Shown here: positions 56,682-64,000 of the stretch, one piece after another
Layout of the letters: the number at the start of each line of letters is the position of its first letter
Position numbering within the stretch: the stretch's first letter is position 1
Assembly: GCF_001579945.1 (NCBI RefSeq)
Contig: NZ_CP011971.1
Coordinates: 2,912,030-2,976,029, forward strand
Length of the DNA stretch: 64,000 nt
From: Steroidobacter denitrificans
GTDB lineage: Bacteria > Pseudomonadota > Gammaproteobacteria > Steroidobacterales > Steroidobacteraceae
Direction: 5' to 3'
The notes under the pieces: model-generated
The model's database searches: none
What the model was told of the DNA's origin: nothing
The model's input: the letters and a program-made list of their open reading frames with translations, nothing else
Program-made: the position numbers and the translations under genes

Positions 56682-57048
56682 CCAGTTCTCCCCGTGCGAG
56701 CAAATTGCACGACGATAAGCGGATTGGCTGTGTGAGCGGGCCGGCGCCCGCGACTGGGTGGTGATTGCGGAAACGACGGTGCTCGCCGTAGAAGGCGCTG
56801 CGCCACGATCGAGCGCCCGGGGGGCGGGGCTCGCTCCGGGGCTTACCCCCGAATAGGACATCGCCTGGGTTGACATCGCCGTTTCGCTCCTGAGGCCGCG
56901 GCGGCGCGCAACAGCGCGCGCCGCCGGGCTCGAAAAGCAGCTCCGGCGGGTGGTCCCATTGCGAGGAAATTGGGTGGGTCCATTCCCAGGAAATCGAGTG
57001 GTCCCATTCCTAGGAAATTAGGCGGGTCCAATCACAGGAAATCCTGCA

Positions 57049-57741
57049 GTGGAGTTTGTTTGGCTAGTGACTACCAGCCCGAGAGCCTTTTCTGCCACAT
57101 CAAAAATCCTTCCTGAAACAGAAAGCATCTTTATATCTCCTGGCCTTCACCCAGAAGTTGCTGACAAGAAATTTAGCGAACTGGACACCTTGCTTGCTCA
57201 GATAGAGAACTGTTCAGGCGTTGGAGAAATTGGCCTGGATGGTTCGGCCCGTTATAGGCAACACAAGGAGCTTCAACGGCACATATTTCAATCCGTGCTA
57301 CAGAAGTGCGTTACGCTTGGGGGGCGTGTCCTAAGCATTCATTCACGAGCGGCCGCTCGGGAGACTCTGGATTTTCTTGAGGCCTATTCTGGCTTCGGTA
57401 TCGCAGTTCTCCACTGGTTCACAGACTCTTCTTCGCAACTATTACGCGCCAAAGAGTTAGGGTGCTGGTTCAGCGTCGGGCCTGCGATGTTGCATTCTGC
57501 TAATGGGCGGAAACTTGCTGAATTGATGCCACGAGACCGAGTGGTATCAGAGAGCGATGGCCCCTTTGCCAAGGTACGCGGAGTATCTGTGATGCCTTGG
57601 GATGCAGCAACAGTCTCAATTCAACTTGCTGAGATTTGGGATATACCGCCAGAACAAGCAGCTCAAGCTCTGAGGTTGAATGGCTTGCGGTTAGCAAGCC
57701 TTCTTACTGGAGATACGAGGATGAGCAAAGCTGGCCGATGA
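57049..57741 (+). pseudogene. qatD: qatD, 3' part (TatD-like nuclease)
   Basis: The remaining 229 codons of the nuclease after the duplicated GTGGAG: SPGLHPE, GVGEIGLDGSARYRQHKELQ (metal Glu), LSIHSRAAARETL, VLHWFTDSS and VVSESDGPFA. With the 5' part it makes a 253-codon TatD-family protein, a normal length. QatD is the nuclease of the Qat system; here it has no start or HxH motif of its own. Confidence 0.88.
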
Positions 57742-57757
57742 GTTGTTGTTAAGACAG

Positions 57758-58117
57758 CTACGGATCGTCGGGGTCGCCCATGTCGATTCGCCAGTCATCC
57801 TTGTCGTACAAACCGACGCCTGAATGGCCGTCCCTGAGTTCCGGCTGCTTCTCGTCATCCAATTCGGAGTTCCGTACAAGCCAAGCAGCAGCTACTGCGA
57901 ACGCGAGCAACAAGGCCAGCCAGAACGCGACGTACAGCAGCACGGCGAAGACGGCGAGCTTCACGATCCAGAGCAGGAGCCGCGCTACGCCGGCCGGCAG
58001 CCCCTTACCGGCGAGCCACTGGACTGCACGGGCCTCTTGCCGAACGAATCCCCGCCATGCGCGGCCGAACCATCTGCCGGCGCGTTCTGCGTTCGTGGTA
58101 CGGGATGTCGTTTTCAT
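57758..58117 (-). CDS. DUF3742 ICE-associated membrane protein
   Basis: A 119-residue protein: basic front (KTTSRTTNAERAGRWFGRAW), one or two helices (LLWIVKLAVFAVLLYVAFWL, then ALLLAFAVAAAWL) and the end HSGVGLYDKDDWRIDMGDPD. This is the DUF3742 pattern found almost only in ICEclc/PFGI-type conjugative islands. ATG 58117 matches family starts. It is the single conjugation-associated gene in the window. Confidence 0.85.
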   Translation of the reverse strand: MKTTSRTTNAERAGRWFGRAWRGFVRQEARAVQWLAGKGLPAGVARLLLWIVKLAVFAVLLYVAFWLALLLAFAVAAAWLVRNSELDDEKQPELRDGHSGVGLYDKDDWRIDMGDPDDP

Positions 58118-58140
58118 CGCTCTTACCTCGTATGGAGGGT

Positions 58141-58605
58141 TTATCGCGTCTCCTGTGTAGACCAGTCGGACCGGCTCGCGGCCACCAGGCTTGCCCAATC
58201 GTCCGGCGGGTTTCCTCGTTCGAGCATCTTCTCGAACACCGCGTAGGGATCGGACTTGCTACCCGCCGAGCGCAACGTCTGCTCATCGTTGACCCAGGCG
58301 AACACGATGGTCTTCGCTCTGGAGTCGTAGCGGAAGAACAGGCGGAACCGCCGTCCGATCTTCGCGCGCCGCCAATGGCGATGCTCCGGTCCCAGGGTGT
58401 TGCCCTGGCGGTACTCGTCCCGCGCCGGATCGCTCGGCACGGTATCCAGAATCAGTTGGCTCAGCGCTCGGAACAGCTTGACGTTGGCGTTGTGCTCGAA
58501 ACCTTCCGGATCGTTGCGCCGTGCACGTTCGTCCGCCGCGTGCAGCTTCTGCAGTTGTTCCACGATGCACTCATGGAACAGCAGCACCCACCCATGACGC
58601 TGCAT
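58141..58605 (-). CDS. yhaV: YhaV-type ribonuclease toxin
   Basis: A 154-residue toxin: GWVLLFHECIVEQLQKLHAA, RRAKIGRRFRLFFRYDSRAK, FAWVNDEQTLRSAGSKSDPY. These are the YhaV signatures, a RelE-like mRNase. It overlaps its PrlF antitoxin gene by one base. It appears intact. Confidence 0.93.
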   Translation of the reverse strand: MQRHGWVLLFHECIVEQLQKLHAADERARRNDPEGFEHNANVKLFRALSQLILDTVPSDPARDEYRQGNTLGPEHRHWRRAKIGRRFRLFFRYDSRAKTIVFAWVNDEQTLRSAGSKSDPYAVFEKMLERGNPPDDWASLVAASRSDWSTQETR

Positions 58606-58922
58606 CAGAGCGCGACCTCACCCTCGATGGGCTCATCGAGGTCGTTGGCGTGGCCGACGTTGGCGAGCATGGCCTGGGCGAGATCTTCCGGCAACGCCCG
58701 GACGTTCCTGCCGTCGCGGATGTCCACTTCCAGCAGTCCCAGGAAGGCGCCGATCGCCGGGTCTTCGTGCTCGGCCTCGGCTCGGGTGACGACGACCTCG
58801 CCGCCGCGCAGCTCGAACGCCACCTTGCCGCCGGTGGTCACGCCTAACGCTTGCCGGATGGACTTGGGCAACGTGATCTGTCCCTTGGATGTGAGTGTGG
58901 CAAGTTCGTGGATGCCAGGCAT
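58605..58922 (-). CDS. prlF: PrlF/SohA-type AbrB-fold antitoxin
   Basis: A 105-residue antitoxin: swapped-hairpin AbrB DNA-binding domain (ATLTSKGQITLPKSIRQALG) and a toxin-binding tail (EDPAIGAFLGLLEVDIRDGR). ATG 58922 has aggag at -9; an in-frame ATG at 58949 is weaker. It neutralises YhaV and should repress the palindrome just upstream. Confidence 0.92.
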   Translation of the reverse strand: MPGIHELATLTSKGQITLPKSIRQALGVTTGGKVAFELRGGEVVVTRAEAEHEDPAIGAFLGLLEVDIRDGRNVRALPEDLAQAMLANVGHANDLDEPIEGEVAL

Positions 58923-58958
58923 GGTCGGACTCCTGTCTTTGATCTTCATGCCTGCATG

Positions 58959-58976
58959 GTAAGGAATTTTCCTTAC
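58959..58976 (-). promoter_or_regulatory. Palindromic operator before prlF-yhaV
   Basis: GTAAGGAATTTTCCTTAC: two perfect 8-bp arms around TT, centred 45 bp upstream of the prlF start. Its position and symmetry fit autoregulation by the AbrB-fold antitoxin. Confidence 0.65.
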
Positions 58977-59282
58977 ATTGTCAAGCCATACCCCCTCGGG
59001 TACGCCATGTCGCTGTATACCCATGATGTCCAGCCTGCTGTGAGAAAGGGACCATCGTAAACAGGGCACAAACTGCCTTCCGCCCTCAATGCGGTACGGG
59101 ACGGCACCCCTTTGTCTGTGGCCGGGTAGCCACGAGTTGCCCTATACAAGGCCTGGAAAGGGTAGACAGTAGCTCGCTGCCTCGATTAGATGTTGTATGG
59201 AAAATAAAATATGATGGTATTTTCAATGCGATCACCGCATAGGGCACTTCCGGTTGATTGGATTTTGTGTTATTTTTCCTAC

Positions 59283-60041
59283 ATGGATAGAAGTCCCAGA
59301 CATCAGGTAATCAAGCGCCTGCAGGCGGAGCTACCGCGTGGGGCGCCGTTCGACCTTGCTACCCTGAACCAGTTCGGGGTATCGCCCCAGCTCGCCGCCC
59401 ACTATGCGGAGGGAGGGTGGCTCGTGCGCCTGGCCCAGGGCGTCTATGCCTTCCCGAACGACGACTTCGGCGTCTACGGTGCGTTGAAGCTCCTGCAACA
59501 GCGTGTGCCCGGCCTGCATGTCGGCGGCAAGAGTGCCCTGGCCCTGCAAGGCGTGCGGCACAACCTGGGCAGCCGGGACACGCTGGTACTGTGGGGCGAC
59601 AGCCGCTTCGCGTTGCCAGCATGGTTCACCTCACGCTTTCCGGCACGCTACGTCCACGCTCGCCTGTTCGATTGGCCGGACACCACTCTGGCCAACAAGA
59701 CCCTGACCACGCCGCCGGGCCTGCCCGAGCACCTGCAGGTCGCTGTTTCCGAGCGCGCCGTCCTGGAGCTGCTGTACGAGGCCGGCGTCAAGCAAAGCCT
59801 CGAAGAAGCACGCAATCTCTTCGATGGGCTGCGCTCACCCCGCAAGGAGTTGTTCGGGCAACTGCTGTCCTGTTGCACCAGCGTGAAGGCCGTGCGCCTG
59901 TTCCTCACCTGGTCGCGCGAGACGAACCTTGTGGATGTCGATGCCCTGCTGGAACAGTACCCGGTTCGCACTGGCAGCGCCGCGCGCTGGATGAGCCGGC
60001 TTGATGACGGCAGCCTGTTGAGCCTGAACCCCCATGGATAA
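59283..60041 (+). CDS. AbiEi-family type IV antitoxin, orphan
   Basis: A 252-residue protein: N-terminal winged helix (QFGVSPQLAAHYAEGGWLVR, LAQGVYAFPN) and the AbiEi C-terminal domain (LHVGGKSALALQGVRHNLGS; SERAVLELLYEAGVKQSLEE). AbiEi represses and counteracts the nucleotidyltransferase toxin AbiEii, whose gene should follow; only about its first nine codons remain here. Confidence 0.88.
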   Translation: MDRSPRHQVIKRLQAELPRGAPFDLATLNQFGVSPQLAAHYAEGGWLVRLAQGVYAFPNDDFGVYGALKLLQQRVPGLHVGGKSALALQGVRHNLGSRDTLVLWGDSRFALPAWFTSRFPARYVHARLFDWPDTTLANKTLTTPPGLPEHLQVAVSERAVLELLYEAGVKQSLEEARNLFDGLRSPRKELFGQLLSCCTSVKAVRLFLTWSRETNLVDVDALLEQYPVRTGSAARWMSRLDDGSLLSLNPHG

Positions 60042-60060
60042 GGCCTACGCGGACACCGTT
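60034..60060 (+). pseudogene. AbiEii toxin stub
   Basis: Overlapping the AbiEi stop by 8 bp, an ATG begins MDKAYADTV, the usual first residues of AbiEii nucleotidyltransferase toxins. From about 60061 the sequence is the antisense 3' region of the integrase. The toxin body is gone. Confidence 0.55.
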
Positions 60061-60111
60061 CACGGGGCTTCACCAGCGGCACCGATCGCCAATCTGGCGT
60101 GGTGCTTGTCG

Positions 60112-61959
60112 CTACGCCACCTGCAGCGGAAACCATTCGCCTTCCCTCACGTCTGTGGACACGACCATGATGGCCTTGTCGAGATTGTCTGCCGTGACGG
60201 CCTCGATGGCGGACCGACGGCCCAGCGCCCCACGCGGTTTCAGCAGCGCGTGGTAAATCTTCCAAGGGTCTGCGTCCCTGTTCAGCTTCAGGACGGCTTG
60301 GATCAGGGCATGCTTGTGCGGGTCGAGATGCCAGTCCGGCACACGCTGGCCCCGGTTGCCGACGTTCAATGCCAGCAGGTTTCCGGCCCTGACCTCGTAG
60401 CTGATCCAGCGGCGGGACTTCCCCGCCAGCTTCGCGTATGCGGCGACCGGTAGGTTGTGCGGTGACTCAAAGACATCGATCAGCTCCATCCGCTCGCGCT
60501 GGACATCGGAAAGCGGCTGCGCTGTTGGCTGTGGCAAGGTCACAGCGGAGAGTCGATGAGCGGCAGTGGTAACCAGCGGCACCGCATCCCCAGGCTTCGT
60601 GACCAGCAGGATCGGGGAGGTCGCGGTCGTCTTGGGAGGCTCGGCGTCGTTTGCCTGTTCGTTCGTGACCGCGGATACACCTTCCACGTGAATGGTCAGG
60701 GGCATGCTGGCCGCCTCCACCATGTTCTGCTCGAAGAGATCGAGCCGGTCGGCCCAATCCTGCATCATGCGTCGGCGCTGCTCGACGTACTCGGCATGGT
60801 TGTAGGTGGCGCTGGTCTTGTTGGGATCGACGTGCGAGAGCTGCGCATCGACCCACTTGAGGGGATAACCGATCTCGTTGAGCGCGGTGGACATGACAGC
60901 CCGAAGGCCGTGCCCGGTCTGCAGGTCGCGATAGCCCATGCGCTTGAGCGCGGTGTTGAGCGTGTTCTCGCTCATGCGCTTCTTCAAGTCGTAGTCGTGC
61001 CGGAATAGATAACGTTGCGCCGGCTTGAATTGGTCCAGCAGATGCCGAACGATCTCGATGGCCTGCGCTGACAGGGGCACGATGTACGGCGGGATGTCCT
61101 GCGGCTTCTGACGCTTCCTGCGCATGTCCGTCTGCAACTGCTTCACGATCTCTGGCGGGATGATCCATAGCCCCTGGTCCAGATGGAACTGATCCGGCGT
61201 CGCCAGCCGCAGTTCGCCTGTGCGCACGCCGGTCAGGAGCAAGAACCGCAGTCCAAGCTGGGTCTGCAACCTGCCGCGATACTTGCGCAGCCGCTGCAAC
61301 AGCTTCGGCAGGTCGGGCATACGTAGGAACGGGTTGTGGTTCACAGGCGGCAAGGGCACCGCGACCACATCGAGATCGGACGCCGGGTTGTACTCCAGGT
61401 CCGGCACGACGACCAGCGCGTAACGGAACATCTGGTTGAACCAGGTTCGCACCTTTTCGGCGACGGACAGCGCCTTGCGCCGCTCGATCCTGGCGATCAC
61501 TTCCAGCAGATCGGGGCGCTTGATCTCGTAGATCGAGCGCTTGCCCAACAAGGGCAGAACGTCCTTGTCGAAGATGCGCGGGAGCGTCGAGGACGTGCAC
61601 TGCCGACCCTTCTTGAGACTGAGTTCGCGGTGGGTGAACCACTGCTTGTACACAGCCTCGAAGGTGTGCTCGCCAGCGAGCTTGGCAGCGGCGCGCTTCT
61701 GCTTGCGGTGGACACGCGGGTTGATGCCTTTGGCCACCAAAGCCCGAGCTGCGTCCCGCAGCGCGCGGGCTTCGAGCAGCGACACCTCTGGATAGGTGCC
61801 GAACGACATCCGCTTGCGCTTGTTCAGCCAGTAGTAGCGGAAATGCCAGCTCTTGCCACCGTTGGCGGTGACGGCCAGATACAAGCCCAGCGTGTCGTAG
61901 AGGTCGTAGGCCTTGCCGGTGGCTTTCGCGCGCCGGACAGCCATGTCTGAGAGCACCAT
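60112..61959 (-). CDS. IntB13/ICEclc-type tyrosine integrase with C-terminal extension
   Basis: A 615-residue site-specific recombinase: DUF4102 arm-binding domain (LSDMAVRRAKATGKAYDLYD), SAM-like core-binding domain, and catalytic domain with LTGVRTGELR (Arg), GHGLRAVMSTALNE (HxLR) and LSHVDPNKTSATYNHAEYVE (His and Tyr). About 190 residues follow the Tyr, ending in a helical segment (IYHALLKPRGALGRRSAIEA) not needed for recombination. ATG 61959 aligns with the left copy's start. Long forms of this kind insert at tRNA-Gly 3' ends, which fits the att core 239 bp upstream. Confidence 0.9.
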   Translation of the reverse strand: MVLSDMAVRRAKATGKAYDLYDTLGLYLAVTANGGKSWHFRYYWLNKRKRMSFGTYPEVSLLEARALRDAARALVAKGINPRVHRKQKRAAAKLAGEHTFEAVYKQWFTHRELSLKKGRQCTSSTLPRIFDKDVLPLLGKRSIYEIKRPDLLEVIARIERRKALSVAEKVRTWFNQMFRYALVVVPDLEYNPASDLDVVAVPLPPVNHNPFLRMPDLPKLLQRLRKYRGRLQTQLGLRFLLLTGVRTGELRLATPDQFHLDQGLWIIPPEIVKQLQTDMRRKRQKPQDIPPYIVPLSAQAIEIVRHLLDQFKPAQRYLFRHDYDLKKRMSENTLNTALKRMGYRDLQTGHGLRAVMSTALNEIGYPLKWVDAQLSHVDPNKTSATYNHAEYVEQRRRMMQDWADRLDLFEQNMVEAASMPLTIHVEGVSAVTNEQANDAEPPKTTATSPILLVTKPGDAVPLVTTAAHRLSAVTLPQPTAQPLSDVQRERMELIDVFESPHNLPVAAYAKLAGKSRRWISYEVRAGNLLALNVGNRGQRVPDWHLDPHKHALIQAVLKLNRDADPWKIYHALLKPRGALGRRSAIEAVTADNLDKAIMVVSTDVREGEWFPLQVA

Positions 61960-62046
61960 GCTCTGGCTCCTGAACAAGCTTCAGGAACCGGATAGTTATC
62001 TCGTCAGCCGTGCTCCTCCAGCAACAATCCGGAAGCCGCCGTACCC

Positions 62047-62293
62047 GTGAAAATGGGCCCAAAAATGGGCCCAAAAGTCCCGGATTCAGGCGGATTTCGG
62101 TAGACGGCTCTGGAACGTCGAGTCACGAAAAACTTCGGTCGTGACAACGACTTGCAGCGCTTCCTGGCCGTCCACGGATTTCCGCGGAATGTTGCAGTGG
62201 AGCGGGTGATGGGAACAGCACCGGCTATCCAACTCATTGATGGGTAACGCTTCTTCCACAATGAATCTAGTGATATGGACTCGATTGTGGACT
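62047..62293 (-). repeat. Integrase-upstream attachment region, right copy
   Basis: Matches 2158-2405. It holds the 25-bp block at 62198-62222 and two 12-bp-period half-site pairs: TGGGCC at 62054/62066 and TGGACT at 62276/62288. The 19-mer at 62275-62293 is identical to that at 2387-2405, while the inner pair differs (TGGGCC against TGGACT). Confidence 0.6.
62198..62215 (-). other. Putative att core: tRNA-Gly 3'-end-like 18-mer, right
   Basis: Identical to 2310-2327 (minus strand TTCCCATCACCCGCTCCA). With the left copy it would delimit a 59.9-kb island whose integrase lies just inside this end. Confidence 0.6.
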
Positions 62294-62376
62294 TGATTCT
62301 GGCACACCAGCGAGGCAGCAGCACAAGAAGTTCCATTGCGGTCCAGTGAGGTTTGCAAATTGCCACGAGCCAGCAT

Positions 62377-62510
62377 CTATCGCTCAGCACCGGTTTCTTT
62401 TCGCCTGCAGATGACGGTGGCACAAGCAGCTGGCGCATCTTTTGGCAGCAGCAGTAATTGCTGTTCGCGGGCAGGCGATGCCTCGAAGCCGAAACACAGA
62501 TACGTACCGG
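62377..62510 (-). pseudogene. GNAT toxin C-terminal relic
   Basis: The minus strand reads LCFGFEASPAREQQLLLLPK then DAPAA, matching LRFGFAASPAREQQLLLLLK at the end of the GNAT toxin at 116-643, then diverges to a stop at 62377. The acetyltransferase body and the DUF1778 partner are absent. Confidence 0.75.
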
Positions 62511-62582
62511 CAACGATAGGCGCTGGATCAGGCGGCTCGATCAGGCTACCCGCCGAAGGCTGGATGTCAGTCCGTCCTGGGA

Positions 62583-62894
62583 CTACCGCAGCCTGTTCTT
62601 GAGACGGACCATGAGATCCATCCGCTCGTGCAGGATGGCGAGAATGAGTGCCGGGCGGTCAGGCTGTGGCAGGCAGAAAATGTAGTGGTGCCCGGCCAGC
62701 TTCATCCGCAGGCCAGGATGCACGTCGTCCAGGTTCTTGAACGGGCCTTCACCCTTGGCCAGGGCGCAGGCGGTTTCCTCAATCTGAGCAACGTAGGTAC
62801 GGCATTGCTCTTTGCCCCATTGCTCGACGGTGTAGCGCACGATACCGCGCAGATCGGCCACGGCGCCTTGCGTAAGGCGGTAGGGAAGCGTCAT
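62583..62894 (-). CDS. ParE/RelE-type toxin
   Basis: A 103-residue toxin: PYRLTQGAVADLRGIVRYTV, QIEETACALAKGE and HHYIFCLPQPDRPALILAIL then HERMDLMVRLKNRL, the ParE fold. It overlaps its antitoxin gene by 4 bp. The target (gyrase or ribosome) cannot be told from sequence. Confidence 0.9.
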   Translation of the reverse strand: MTLPYRLTQGAVADLRGIVRYTVEQWGKEQCRTYVAQIEETACALAKGEGPFKNLDDVHPGLRMKLAGHHYIFCLPQPDRPALILAILHERMDLMVRLKNRLR

Positions 62895-63145
62895 GTCCTG
62901 CTTGTGTGGCGCAGCTCATCATCCGCGACGTCGGTGATGCTGCCCTCAACCAGTTCGCCGCGCTGGGCTTGCGCGATACGTTCGGCCAGCAGGGCTTTCA
63001 GCTCCTGCAGGGCCTGCTCCTCCGGGGAGGCGGAGGGGAACAGGCGTTCGAGCGCGTACTGCTTGATGGACTTGCCTTCCAGCGCGGCCAAAGCCTTGAG
63101 GGCTTGGTGCTGCTGGTCGGTGACGTCGATGGTCAGACGGCTCAT
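62891..63145 (-). CDS. ParD-like antitoxin
   Basis: An 84-residue protein: SRLTIDVTDQQHQALKALAA (ribbon-helix-helix), KSIKQYALERLFPSASPEEQ and an acidic tail ending TDVADDELRH. It is the upstream partner of the ParE-type toxin gene. Confidence 0.88.
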   Translation of the reverse strand: MSRLTIDVTDQQHQALKALAALEGKSIKQYALERLFPSASPEEQALQELKALLAERIAQAQRGELVEGSITDVADDELRHTSRT

Positions 63146-63411
63146 GGGCGCGCTCCAAGGACGGGAAATTGAGATGGTTCAGTATCCATCAATTGTGGGT
63201 TTGTGGCAATGTGGGTAGTGACAATCCACACCAAGCCTGAAACGAGATGGGCGAGGGTGCTTTCCGGCGCGCCATATCCGTTCGGTCGTTCTCGCGAAGA
63301 CAACGCTGTACACGCCGCCCAGCCTACCCGAGGGAGTGCGGGTCTTCGCATTCGTTGGCCTATTATGCCAATCGTTCTACACTCAGGCCATCGTCTCGGG
63401 AGCCAACGACC

Positions 63412-63702
63412 ATGCCGACGCGCAACGTGGTACTCAGCAAGCATCAACACGATCTCGTCGAAGCTTTGGTGCAATCCGGGCGCTACCAGAACGCCAGCGA
63501 AGTGCTGCGCGAAGGCCTGCGCCTGATCGAGCAGCGTGAGCGGCTCGAAGCAGCCAAGCTCAAGGCGCTGAAGGAGGCGGCTGACCAGGGTTGGGCCGCA
63601 ATCGCTGCCGGCGATTACACGGATGTTGCCGAAGACCAGATCGAAGACTTCATCGACCAGTTGAGTGAGCAGGCGGTCAAACTCGCACACACGGCAGACT
63701 GA
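63412..63702 (+). CDS. parD: ParD-type antitoxin
   Basis: A 96-residue ParD: NVVLSKHQHDLVEALVQSGR, YQNASEVLREGLRLIEQRE, then an acidic toxin-binding tail (DVAEDQIEDFIDQLSEQAV). The stop shares a base with the toxin ATG. Confidence 0.92.
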   Translation: MPTRNVVLSKHQHDLVEALVQSGRYQNASEVLREGLRLIEQRERLEAAKLKALKEAADQGWAAIAAGDYTDVAEDQIEDFIDQLSEQAVKLAHTAD

Positions 63703-64000
63703 TGGCTGGCTACCGGCTGTCGGGCCCAGCCAAAGCCGATATTGTGAAATTACTCGCGTGGACTGAACGGCAATTTGGAGAGGCCGCCCGCACACGCTAC
63801 GCAGCCCTGATCACGGCTGCACTGCACGACATCTCCAGCCAACCTGACAGGGTTGGCAATATCCTCCGCCCGGAACTCGGCGAAGGCGTCCGATCCTGGC
63901 ACCTGAGACTCAGTCGGGAGCGCGCACGTACTGTGACCGGCATCGTACGCCGGCCGAGGCATTTCCTGATCTACCGGATTGAGGATGGCCTAGTTGTCAT
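63702..64000 (+). CDS. parE: ParE-type toxin, cut by window end
   Basis: 99 codons are visible: AGYRLSGPAKADIVKLLAWT, RQFGEAARTRYAALITAALH, RSWHLRLSRERA and RRPRHFLIYRIEDGLV, the ParE fold with its late 'R-HFLIYR' strand. The start overlaps parD (TGATG). The 3' end lies beyond the window, probably within a few codons. Confidence 0.9.
   Translation, partial: MAGYRLSGPAKADIVKLLAWTERQFGEAARTRYAALITAALHDISSQPDRVGNILRPELGEGVRSWHLRLSRERARTVTGIVRRPRHFLIYRIEDGLVV

Larger units (their letters stand above)
54279..57048 (-). mobile_element. IS21-family insertion in qatD
   Basis: A 2770-bp element with ends TGCAGGATTTC and GAAATCCTGCA, further inner repeats of the type GATTTCCT..ATTGGACCC near both ends, genes istB and istA, and a 6-bp direct duplication GTGGAG on both sides (54273-54278, 57049-57054). 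It splits the TatD-like gene qatD after codon 25. Confidence 0.88.

Noticed and set aside
60467-62074. 535-codon open frame overlapping the right integrase on the same strand
   Set aside because: Arg/Ala/Gln-rich shadow in another frame of the integrase, which has all its catalytic motifs.

Overview
The window is GC-rich, proteobacterial DNA that reads as accessory (genomic-island) sequence. No rRNA, complete tRNA or core housekeeping operon is visible. The gene families (class I PHA synthase, STN-type TonB receptor with ECF sigma/FecR, ArnT-like and EptA-like lipid A enzymes, IntB13/ICEclc-type integrase, DUF3742) fit a gamma- or betaproteobacterium, possibly Xanthomonadales or Pseudomonas-like; the species cannot be fixed from sequence alone.

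Frame: two related integrase modules face the same way at about 1.1-2.4 kb and 60.1-62.3 kb. Each has, just upstream of int, an identical 25-bp block whose first 18 bp, read on the minus strand, look like a tRNA-Gly 3' end. Each core is flanked by TGGACT-type repeats with a 12-bp period. I read the 60 kb between the two sites as one island and the left module as the edge of a neighbouring one. The left integrase is truncated and joined to an AbiEi fragment by a deletion. The ends are crowded with toxin-antitoxin genes: GNAT/DUF1778, PrlF/YhaV, an orphan AbiEi with a stub of AbiEii, two ParDE-like pairs and a GNAT relic.

Layout: 2.5-6.8 kb (minus) holds a LysR regulator, a modB fragment and the PHA genes phaC-phasin-phaB. 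7.1-18.7 kb (plus) is one tightly packed run: TetR, a membrane protein, an HlyD/ABC/NodT-type export system, DUF2892, an MBL beta-CASP protein, a LOG-like protein and LpxR. phaC and tetR share an operator-like site, so the TetR protein probably controls both transcripts. Two paralogous c'-type cytochromes (18.8 and 30.9 kb) bracket IS relics and a 10-kb minus-strand unit: EptA-like phosphoethanolamine transferase, ECF sigma, FecR, an Omp85-type barrel cut by an IS1380 element, PAP2 phosphatase, EamA protein and TonB receptor. 31.4-43.7 kb is redox and transport cargo: P-type ATPase, a Cyc2-like cytochrome-porin fusion, TlpA-DUF4266-DUF3570-ApbE, PepSY/cytochrome b, a two-component system with a ferric-reductase-like protein, and DUF924. 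43.8-50.9 kb has two paralogous two-component systems around a divergent LAB_N/GT2/ArnT-like operon. 52-57.7 kb is a decaying Qat anti-phage locus: qatA is not seen, qatB lacks its front, qatC is intact and qatD is split by a 2770-bp IS21-family insertion with a 6-bp target duplication.

Two themes recur. The first is envelope (lipid A) remodelling: LpxR, EptA, PAP2 and ArnT-like genes with sensors. The second is extracytoplasmic electron transfer and flavinylation: cytochrome-porin, DUF3570 with a flavinylation-like motif, ApbE, cytochrome b and ferric reductase.
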